From a bacterium (lineage in GTDB: Bacteria > Desulfobacterota > Binatia > UBA12015): DNA of 5,447 nt. Shown here one piece after another: positions 1 to 4,224 of the stretch. The DNA is taken from the NCBI GenBank assembly GCA_018970825.1, contig JAGWVP010000239.1, positions 1 through 5,447 of the forward strand, written 5' to 3'. The notes below the pieces were generated by a model that saw only the letters and a program-made list of their open reading frames with translations, was not told the DNA's origin and ran no database searches. The position numbers and the translations under genes are program-made. How positions within the stretch are numbered: the stretch's first letter is position 1; every line of letters starts with the position of its first letter.

Positions 1-645
1 CTCGTCGAGGGCGAGCTCATCTTCCCCGGGCAGGCGCACCGCATCGACGCGTCGCTCTACCGCCAGACGTTCGAGGTCGCCCAGCTCCTCGCGGAGGTCG
101 TCCGCGCGATCGCCGCGGTCGTCCCGAAGGTGAAGGTCGTCGGCGTCATCGGCAACCACGGCGCCATCGGCGGGCCGTTCCGGCGGGAGTCGCACCCCGA
201 GACGAACGCCGACGCGATGGCCTACAACGTCGCCCGGATGCTCGTCGCGGCCGAGCCGCGCATCGAGTGGGAGGAGACGTTCGTGATGGGCGAGCGGGCG
301 TGGTTCGCGGTCGACGAGGTCCGCGGCCGCAAGTGGTTCCTCTTCCACGGCGACCAGGTGAAGTCGGCCTCGTTCGGCATCCCCTGGTACGGCTTCCACA
401 AGCGCCTCCTCGGCTGGGCGACGTCGCTCGCCCCGTTCGACTACGCCGCGTCCGGCCACTGGCACACCGCGGTCCGGATGCAGGTGAACGCGATCACCCA
501 CTGGGGCGCCGGGTCGACGGAGAGCGCCAACACGTTCGCGCAGGAGGTCCTCGCCTCGGGCGGGCAGGAGCCGAGCCAGTGGCTCCTCTTCCAGGGCGAC
601 GACGGCATCACGTCGGAGTGGCTCATCCGGGTCGCCGAGGCGTAA
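1..645 (+). CDS. Calcineurin-like metallophosphoesterase, 5' partial
   Basis: The reading frame is open from the first base and ends at TAA 643-645, giving 214 visible residues; the true start lies upstream. Metallophosphoesterase motifs appear in order. LVEGE at residues 1-5 looks like the tail of the GD-x-VEGE block. GNH is at 51-53, HGD at 116-118, and GHWH at 152-155, which carries the last metal-binding histidines. Enzymes of this fold hydrolyse phosphodiesters or phosphomonoesters using two metal ions. Phage members are usually annotated only as phosphoesterase or as a putative DNA-repair exonuclease of the SbcD/Mre11 type. The family's first Asp-x-His motif must lie outside the window. 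GNH is followed by Gly instead of the cellular Asp/Glu, which I recall as common in phage members. The substrate cannot be read from the sequence. An in-frame GTG at 130 is internal, because strong family sequence precedes it. Family assignment is firm; the role is open. Confidence 0.88.
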   Translation, partial: LVEGELIFPGQAHRIDASLYRQTFEVAQLLAEVVRAIAAVVPKVKVVGVIGNHGAIGGPFRRESHPETNADAMAYNVARMLVAAEPRIEWEETFVMGERAWFAVDEVRGRKWFLFHGDQVKSASFGIPWYGFHKRLLGWATSLAPFDYAASGHWHTAVRMQVNAITHWGAGSTESANTFAQEVLASGGQEPSQWLLFQGDDGITSEWLIRVAEA

Positions 646-780
646 TCGTCGGGCACCGCCCGCCCCACGGCTATAGCGACCGACCCCGCCCGCGCACGCA
701 CGCGAGGGAGGCCGCCGGCCCAGCACGCTCCGCCGCCCGCCCGCGCCGGAGCACCGTCCGGCCGACCGCACCATTGACGG
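646..780. other. C-rich, T-depleted intergenic spacer
   Basis: No supported gene lies here on either strand. A hand count of 651-770 gives about 61 C, 39 G, 16 A and only 4 T, against roughly 15-18 percent T in the flanking coding sequence. Two small inverted repeats are present: the hairpin at 650-662, and GCTCCG (727-732) paired with CGGAGC (747-752) across a 14-nt loop. A TTGACG hexamer at 774-779 resembles a -35 box, with CATCAT at 795-800 as a poor -10 at 15-bp spacing. The gap probably separates the upstream transcription unit from the lysis and packaging run, and could hold a Rho-type terminator or a phage-specific promoter. Neither can be shown from sequence alone. Confidence 0.5.
650..662 (+). 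terminator. Short GC hairpin just after the phosphoesterase stop (weak terminator candidate)
   Basis: CGGGC (650-654), loop ACC, then GCCCG (658-662) form a perfect 5-bp stem four bases after the TAA. No T-run follows, so it is not a classical intrinsic terminator. In DNA this GC-rich, short stems arise easily by chance. Its position at the start of the only long gap, and the C-rich, T-poor sequence after it, make transcript termination or RNA 3'-end stabilisation conceivable. Confidence 0.22.
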
Positions 781-867
781 GTGACCGCCACGCCCATCAT
801 CGACGTGCAGCGAGCGGGGGCCGGGTTCTCCTCCTCGGTCCCCGCCGCCGCGTTCTGTGCAGCGTGA
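781..867 (+). CDS. Possible 28-residue leader peptide overlapping the XhlA-like gene
   Basis: GTG at 781 follows an in-frame TGA (775-777) and opens 28 codons ending at TGA 865-867. The peptide begins MTATPIIDVQRAGAG and ends PAAAFCAA. About 25 of 28 third positions are G or C, against roughly 18-19 of 28 at each of the first and second positions. This is the periodic pattern of the real genes here, and T content recovers compared with the spacer just upstream. The ORF overlaps the next gene's GTG (857) by 11 nt, so its translation could feed the next start, which lacks a Shine-Dalgarno of its own. Against it: no good ribosome binding site, very short length, and no recognisable family. It may be a chance ORF. 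Confidence 0.28.
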   Translation: MTATPIIDVQRAGAGFSSSVPAAAFCAA

Positions 868-1135
868 CGACGTCGCGCGGCTCCGCGCCGAGGCCGATCG
901 CATCCGCGCTGCGCTGGAGGACCCGGAGTTGACGACGGTCGAGCGCCACGAGCTCCAGGACGGTCTCGCGCGGATCGAGAAGCGGCTCGAGCGGGTCGAG
1001 GACCGCCTGCTCAAGCTCGAGGAGAGCACGAACCAGATGCGCGGCGCCGCGGCGCTCGCGAAGGTCGCGCTCGGGCTCGTCGGCTTCAACACGATCGCGA
1101 TCCTCGTCGTCGTCATCGGCAACGCCGCCCGATGA
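857..1135 (+). CDS. Small coiled-coil membrane protein, XhlA-like
   Basis: The protein has 92 residues. Residues about 3-58 are highly charged, helical and heptad-like (RIEKRLERVEDRLLKLEES at about 39-57), as expected of a coiled coil. They are followed by one hydrophobic helix at about 66-88 and a very short tail. This layout, soluble coiled coil then C-terminal membrane helix, matches the XhlA/haemolysin-type family, whose members sit in phage and prophage lysis cassettes beside holin and endolysin. It would be an inner-membrane protein, and a role in lysis is inferred from neighbours. GTG 857 is the only usable start after the in-frame stop at 782-784, and there is no Shine-Dalgarno. The stop shares ATGA (1132-1135) with the next gene, suggesting translational coupling. 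A generic phage coiled-coil protein is the alternative. Confidence 0.72.
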   Translation: MQRDDVARLRAEADRIRAALEDPELTTVERHELQDGLARIEKRLERVEDRLLKLEESTNQMRGAAALAKVALGLVGFNTIAILVVVIGNAAR

Positions 1136-1764
1136 GCATCCTCGTCCCGCAGCTCGGGCGCGGCTCCGACTACCCCGGCAACTGCGGCCCGGCCTCCGTC
1201 GCCGAGGCGCTCCGCTGGGCGACCGACCACGACGTCGCTCCCCTCCCCGACGACGTCCGGCGCGCGATGCGCGACCTCGTCGGCGGCACGACGATGGACG
1301 AGCACCCCCGCGGCTACAACGCGTTCGCCGACGAGGCCGAGGCGAAGGGCTGGACGCTCCCGCCGATGGACTACCGCGGGACCGCGCCGTTCGCCGACGT
1401 CGTCCGGGCGCTCCGAGCGGGCCGGGCGGTGACCATCGCCATCGACTACGGCCGCCTGCCGCAGCGGTTCCGGTGCGCCGACTTCGACGGGCTCCACAGC
1501 ATCTTCGTCTCGCAGATCCGCACGATGGGCAAGGTCCGCGAGGTGAAGGTCTGGGACCCGCTCGCCGACGGCCGCCGGCCCGGCATCCCGCGCGGCCCGC
1601 AGTGGTACCCGCTGCCGGTCCTCGCCGACGCCGCCGCGGGCGCCGCCCGGCCGAAGTTCGCGATCTTCAACGTCGTCCGCCCCGGGCTCATGCACCCGGT
1701 CGACCCGGTCCACCCCCACCCCGACGCGGTCGCGGTCGCGGGCGTCCTGCGCCCGGCCGCATGA
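1132..1764 (+). CDS. C39-like (papain-fold) cysteine peptidase, candidate endolysin
   Basis: The protein has 210 residues with the hallmarks of a C39-like peptidase. NCGPASVAEALRW at 17-29 contains the likely nucleophile Cys18. The AGRAVTIAIDYG strand at 96-107 comes before the second half. His122 in GLHSIF and Asp142 in VWDPLADG are the likely remaining catalytic pair. Such domains cut peptide bonds; in phages of Gram-positive hosts they occur as the peptidoglycan stem- or bridge-peptide endopeptidase part of endolysins. Placement between an XhlA-like protein and a holin candidate supports a cell-wall-cleaving lysis role. There is no amidase or muramidase domain and no obvious wall-binding module, only a Pro/His-rich tail (about 187-200). 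No signal peptide is evident, so release would depend on a holin. The start overlaps the previous stop (ATGA) and the end overlaps the next start (ATGA). Alternative: a virion-associated or processing peptidase. Confidence 0.75.
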   Translation: MSILVPQLGRGSDYPGNCGPASVAEALRWATDHDVAPLPDDVRRAMRDLVGGTTMDEHPRGYNAFADEAEAKGWTLPPMDYRGTAPFADVVRALRAGRAVTIAIDYGRLPQRFRCADFDGLHSIFVSQIRTMGKVREVKVWDPLADGRRPGIPRGPQWYPLPVLADAAAGAARPKFAIFNVVRPGLMHPVDPVHPHPDAVAVAGVLRPAA

Positions 1765-1928
1765 CCCGTGCGCTCGCCGTGGCGGCGCTCGTGGCGCTCG
1801 TCCTCGGCTGGGTCCTCCTCCCCCGCCGCCCAGCGGTCGAGGCGCCGGACGTGGCGCAGGACATGGGCGACTTCGGCCCCGTCCCCGACGGCTACCGCAT
1901 CGGACGCACGAACCACTTCATCCACTAG
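1761..1928 (+). CDS. 55-residue single-membrane-helix protein of unknown function
   Basis: ATG 1761 overlaps the peptidase stop in an ATGA, and the frame ends at TAG 1926-1928. The protein starts MTRALAVAALVALVLGW, giving one hydrophobic helix at about 4-20. Two arginines (PRR, 21-23) follow, then a polar tail with acidic, Tyr and His residues ending in NHFIH. It has no cysteine lipobox and no clear signal-peptidase site, so an anchored membrane peptide is more likely than a lipoprotein or secreted peptide. Its place between the peptidase and the two-helix holin candidate suggests a holin partner, antiholin or other lysis accessory. Family: not recognised. The hydrophobic N-terminus and exact ATGA coupling make it a credible gene despite its size. 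Confidence 0.62.
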   Translation: MTRALAVAALVALVLGWVLLPRRPAVEAPDVAQDMGDFGPVPDGYRIGRTNHFIH

Positions 1929-1932
1929 GAGG
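1927..1932 (+). promoter_or_regulatory. Strong Shine-Dalgarno for the holin candidate
   Basis: AGGAGG lies 5 nt before ATG 1938 and overlaps the TAG stop of the preceding gene. It is one of only two consensus ribosome binding sites in the window. This suggests independent, high-level initiation of the two-helix protein and fixes its start codon. Confidence 0.85.
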
Positions 1933-1937
1933 CCACG

Positions 1938-2150
1938 ATGACCGACGACCTCACCCCGACCGAGCCGACCCTGTGGGGCCGCCAGCCGGTCTACATCCTC
2001 GCCGTCATCCAGGCGGCGCTCGCCCTCGCGGTCGGCTTCGGGCTCCAGCTCTCCGGCGACCAGGTCGCGCTCGTGATGGCGCTGTCGACCGCGGTGATCG
2101 CGCTCATCACAAACCGCCACGTCACGCCGAACGCGTGGCTCAAGGACTGA
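1938..2150 (+). CDS. Two-helix small membrane protein, holin candidate
   Basis: The protein has 70 residues. A short polar N-terminus with TLWGRQPV (11-18) precedes a first hydrophobic helix at about 18-37. A turn with SGDQ (39-42) and a second helix at about 43-58 follow, then a hydrophilic end with HVTPNAW. Small two-helix proteins with a W-x-R-x-P lead-in and a VTP tail after the second helix are common beside actinophage lysis genes, where they are called holin or simply membrane protein. A holin would assemble in the cytoplasmic membrane and let the endolysin reach the wall, or collapse the membrane potential. The start is fixed by AGGAGG 5 nt upstream. TGA ends it at 2150, inside a further small ORF. 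The holin role rests on size, topology and neighbours, not on a unique motif. Confidence 0.7.
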   Translation: MTDDLTPTEPTLWGRQPVYILAVIQAALALAVGFGLQLSGDQVALVMALSTAVIALITNRHVTPNAWLKD

Positions 2151-2242
2151 CGCTGGGCGAGGCGCTCGCGTACGCCGTCCTCGTCCTCCCCGGGCTCATC
2201 ATCGCGGCGCTCGTCGTCCGCTACCTCATGGACCGCCGCTAG
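2135..2242 (+). CDS. Very short single-helix membrane peptide (29-35 residues)
   Basis: This frame ends at TAG 2240-2242 and encodes one strong hydrophobic helix, EALAYAVLVLPGLIIAALVV, then the basic tail RYLMDRR. The start is uncertain. GTG 2135 gives 35 residues but has no Shine-Dalgarno. CTG 2147 sits in a CTGA overlap with the holin stop and gives 31. CTG 2153 lies 6 nt after AAGGA (2142-2146) and gives 29. I list the GTG as the commoner codon. The TAG shares its G with GTG 2242 of the next gene, so the ORF fits exactly between its neighbours, which argues that it is real. It could be a second holin component or antiholin; function is unknown. It is easily missed because the frame also runs far upstream, antiparallel to nothing but out of phase with the holin. 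Confidence 0.52.
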   Translation: MAQGLTLGEALAYAVLVLPGLIIAALVVRYLMDRR

Positions 2243-2451
2243 TGGGCAACGAGCGCGGGCTCGCGACCGTGATGCGCCGCCCGGTGATGCCGCACCGGGA
2301 GACGATCCACGCGGTCGAGGCCGAGGACGACACGTGGGCGTGCCGGGCGAACGCGTGCGGCTTCGTAACCGACGACCTCACCGAGGTCGCCCGCCACGTC
2401 GCGGAGCGCCAGTTCGAGGTCGCGCAATGGCAACCGAAGGAGGCAGCATGA
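2242..2451 (+). CDS. Small Cys/His protein, possible degenerate zinc finger
   Basis: The protein has 69 residues from GTG 2242, which overlaps the preceding TAG (TAGTG), to TGA 2451, which overlaps ATG 2448 of the small terminase (ATGA). The core TWACRANACGF holds Cys34 and Cys39. Thirteen residues later comes His52, in a helix-like EVARHVAERQF. Cys-x4-Cys-x12-His resembles the first three ligands of a C2H2 zinc finger, but the expected second His/Cys at about 56-58 is absent. His18 or His23 in the N-terminal part could substitute. Its place directly before the terminase genes makes a DNA-binding or packaging accessory role possible, but that is inference. Family not recognised. The alternative is a non-metal small phage protein in which the cysteines are incidental. 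Confidence 0.6.
   Translation: MGNERGLATVMRRPVMPHRETIHAVEAEDDTWACRANACGFVTDDLTEVARHVAERQFEVAQWQPKEAA
2437..2443 (+). promoter_or_regulatory. Strong Shine-Dalgarno for the small terminase
   Basis: AAGGAGG lies 4 nt before ATG 2448, inside the end of the preceding gene. With the site at 1927 it is one of the two clear consensus ribosome binding sites here. It selects ATG 2448 over the longer out-of-context frame that begins upstream. Confidence 0.85.
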
Positions 2452-2777
2452 CCGAGCAGGTGATGCCCGGCCGCAACGGCGGGACGCTCCGCCGCGGCGG
2501 GGGCGCGATGGCCCCGAAGCTCGCGCTCGAGATCAAGCAGATGCTCCGCGAGGGGAGCGTCGAGGCCGCGCAGGTCCTCATCGAGAAGGCGCGCGGCGGC
2601 AACATCAAGGCGATTGAGGTCGTCCTCGCGTACGGCATCGGCAAGCCGACCGAGCGGGTCGAGGTGTCGGGCCCCGAGGGCGGGCCGATCGAGTTCGTCG
2701 CCGGGCTCGACGACCACGAGAAGCGCGCGCTCCGCGAGGCGATCCGCGCCCACCTCGCCGCCGTCCCCGCCGAGTGA
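2448..2777 (+). CDS. Terminase small subunit candidate
   Basis: The protein has 109 residues. A basic Gly/Arg-rich N-terminus (about 8-19) precedes helical segments, LALEIKQMLREGSVEAAQVL (25-44) and GGNIKAIEVVLAYGIGKP (50-67). These lead to TERVEVSGPEGGPIEF (68-83) and an acidic/basic C-terminal helix. The stretch of GNIKA, then GKP, then VEVSGPEGGPI is typical of small phage proteins annotated as terminase small subunit or as DUF5681-like. Small subunits bind the packaging site and load and regulate the large subunit. The gene lies immediately upstream of the large terminase and overlaps it by GTGA (2774-2777), which strongly supports the role. At 109 residues it is short for a TerS with both a DNA-binding and an oligomerisation domain. 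No textbook helix-turn-helix is visible, so its DNA contacts are unclear. The start is set by AAGGAGG at 2437. Confidence 0.72.
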   Translation: MTEQVMPGRNGGTLRRGGGAMAPKLALEIKQMLREGSVEAAQVLIEKARGGNIKAIEVVLAYGIGKPTERVEVSGPEGGPIEFVAGLDDHEKRALREAIRAHLAAVPAE

Positions 2778-4069
2778 CGCTCGCCCTCGCCGGGCTCGAC
2801 CCGGCGCGCCTCCGCGCCATCGACGCCGCGCTCGGCTGGCTCCCCGAGCCGCACCAGTCCCCGCCCGCCGGCGACTGGACGTACTGGCTCTTCGTCGCGG
2901 GCCGCGGCGCGGGCAAGACCGACGCGGGCGCCCACTACGTCACGAAGCACGTGAACGGACCCGCCTGCCTCCCGGGCCCAGTCCCCCACCGCGTCGCGAT
3001 CGCCGCCCCGACGCTCGGCGACGCCCGCCACACGTGCGTGAAGGGCGATTCCGGCCTCCTCTCCCACGACCGGGATGCCCGCTTCGTCCTCATGGACGGC
3101 GAGGTCGTGTGGCAGAACGGCAGCCTCGGGCGCATCTTCGGCGCATTCACCCCCGAGGACGTCGAGCGCTGGCGCGGTCCGCAGCACTGCCTCGTGTGGG
3201 CCGACGAGCTCGCCGCGTGGCGCTACCTCGACGAATGCTGGGACATGATGCGCTTCGGCCTCCGGCTCGGCGCCCACCCGCGCGTCGTGGTCACGACGAC
3301 CGGCAAGCCGCGCAAGCTGCTCAAGACGCTCATGGCGCGCGCCGACGCGGTCGTCACCCGGGCGACGACGAACGACAACCCCCACCTCGCCCAGGGCGTG
3401 CGCGACGCGCTGTACGACCTCTACCGCGGCACGCGGCTCGAGCGGCAGGAGCTCGGCGGCGACATCGTCGAGGACGTCGAGGGCGCGATGTGGAGCCGCG
3501 AGCAGCTAGCCCGCATCCCCTACCCGGTCCACTCGACCGCCGAGGGCGAGGTGCCCGCGATGCGCCGCATCGTCGTCGCCATCGACCCCGCGGTCACGAG
3601 CCGCGCCGATTCCGACGAGACCGGCATCGTCGTCGCGGGACTCGGCATCGACGGCTACGCGTACGTCCTCGCGGACGAGTCGTGCCGGGCGACGCCGCAC
3701 GGCTGGGCGAGCGCGGCGGTGAAGGCGTACCACAAGTGGCGCGCCGACCGGATCGTTGCGGAAACGAACAACGGCGGGGAGATGGTGAAGCTCACGATCG
3801 CGACGGTCGACCCGGCGGTGCCGGTCAAGGAGGTCCACGCGAGCCAGGGCAAGCGCACCCGCGCCGAGCCGGTCGCCGCGAAGTACGAGCAGGGCCGCGT
3901 CCGCCACCCGGTCCCGCTCCCCGGACTCGAGGAGCAGATGCTCACCTGGGACCCCGCCCGCGACGACGGCTCGCCCGACCGCGTCGACGCGCTCGTGTGG
4001 GCGATCACCGAGCTCATGCTCGGCGCGAACGTGTGGGGCGCCCACAACAGCATGTCGAGCGTCGCGTGA
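2774..4069 (+). CDS. terL: Terminase large subunit (packaging ATPase-nuclease)
   Basis: The protein has 431 residues and is complete from GTG 2774, coupled to TerS by GTGA, to TGA 4069. The N-terminal ATPase has Walker A GRGAGKT (43-49), Walker B CLVWADE (139-145, catalytic Glu145) and coupling motif VVVTTTGKP (171-179). The C-terminal RNase H-like nuclease has Asp271 in VVAIDPAV, Glu330 in IVAETNNGG, and Asp402/Asp405 in SPDRVDALVWA as the acidic metal ligands. This is the motor that pumps DNA through the portal and makes the packaging cuts. The GRGAGKT-D-AGAHYV start and the RWRGPQHCLVWADE block resemble the Terminase_6 family that includes gene-transfer-agent and headful-type terminases. 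All catalytic residues are present, so the enzyme looks functional. It has no Shine-Dalgarno, so translation probably depends on TerS. Confidence 0.96.
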   Translation: MTLALAGLDPARLRAIDAALGWLPEPHQSPPAGDWTYWLFVAGRGAGKTDAGAHYVTKHVNGPACLPGPVPHRVAIAAPTLGDARHTCVKGDSGLLSHDRDARFVLMDGEVVWQNGSLGRIFGAFTPEDVERWRGPQHCLVWADELAAWRYLDECWDMMRFGLRLGAHPRVVVTTTGKPRKLLKTLMARADAVVTRATTNDNPHLAQGVRDALYDLYRGTRLERQELGGDIVEDVEGAMWSREQLARIPYPVHSTAEGEVPAMRRIVVAIDPAVTSRADSDETGIVVAGLGIDGYAYVLADESCRATPHGWASAAVKAYHKWRADRIVAETNNGGEMVKLTIATVDPAVPVKEVHASQGKRTRAEPVAAKYEQGRVRHPVPLPGLEEQMLTWDPARDDGSPDRVDALVWAITELMLGANVWGAHNSMSSVA

Positions 4070-4221
4070 GCGCGAGCAACAAGGCGTTCGCCGTGTTCGC
4101 GGTGAGCCTCGTCGTCGGCCTCGGCCTCGCGTGGCTCCCGCTCGGCGTGCTGGGCCTGTCGGCCGTCGCCCTTACACTGTCCCTTGCACTGGCGCGGCAG
4201 GGCCGCGGCGACGAGGCGTAG
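4066..4221 (+). CDS. 51-residue two-helix membrane protein between terL and portal
   Basis: GTG 4066 overlaps the terL stop (GTGA) and the frame ends at TAG 4219-4221. After a short polar start (MSASNK) come two hydrophobic helices, about 7-24 and 26-43, separated only by a tight WLP turn (23-25). A polar end, ARQGRGDEA, follows. This is a helical-hairpin membrane protein of holin-like size, but it lies within the packaging genes, not the lysis cluster. Its function is unknown. A second holin or antiholin, or a membrane tether for packaging or injection, are guesses. The exact overlap with terL and the strong hydrophobicity support it as a real gene. The downstream portal is in the same frame, three bases after this TAG. 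Confidence 0.62.
   Translation: MSASNKAFAVFAVSLVVGLGLAWLPLGVLGLSAVALTLSLALARQGRGDEA
4213..4216 (+). promoter_or_regulatory. Weak Shine-Dalgarno for the portal gene
   Basis: GAGG lies 8 nt before GTG 4225, inside the end of the two-helix gene. It is only a partial match to the anti-Shine-Dalgarno, but it is the best candidate for the portal start and supports initiation at 4225. Confidence 0.4.
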
Positions 4222-4224
4222 CCC

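Noticed and set aside
672..677. TATAGC as a -10 box
   Set aside because: There is no acceptable -35 hexamer 16-18 bp upstream, and it is isolated in GC-rich DNA.
727..752. GCTCCG/CGGAGC inverted repeat as a terminator or operator
   Set aside because: A 6-bp stem with a 14-nt loop and no T-run is easily found by chance at this GC content.
441..800. Minus-strand ORF of 119 codons reaching into the 646-856 gap
   Set aside because: Much of it is antisense to the conserved phosphoesterase C-terminus, and the part in the gap is Ala/Gly/Arg-rich with no family match that I recognise.
774..800. TTGACG (774-779) with CATCAT (795-800) as a promoter
   Set aside because: The spacing of 15 bp is short and the -10 matches only 4 of 6 positions. 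I kept it as a remark under the spacer, not as a called promoter.
805..864. Direct repeat GTGCAGCG at 805-812 and 857-864
   Set aside because: It is only eight bases long, with no extension on either side. It is probably chance, although the second copy contains the XhlA-like start codon.
2378..3385. Minus-strand ORF of 335 codons
   Set aside because: It is a shadow opposite the small and large terminase genes with no recognisable domain and low-complexity charged composition.
2614..4221. Long plus-strand frame (535 codons) covering terL
   Set aside because: Most of it is an Arg/Pro/Ala-rich shadow of terL in another frame. Only its last 51 codons (4066-4221) have gene-like composition and are annotated separately.
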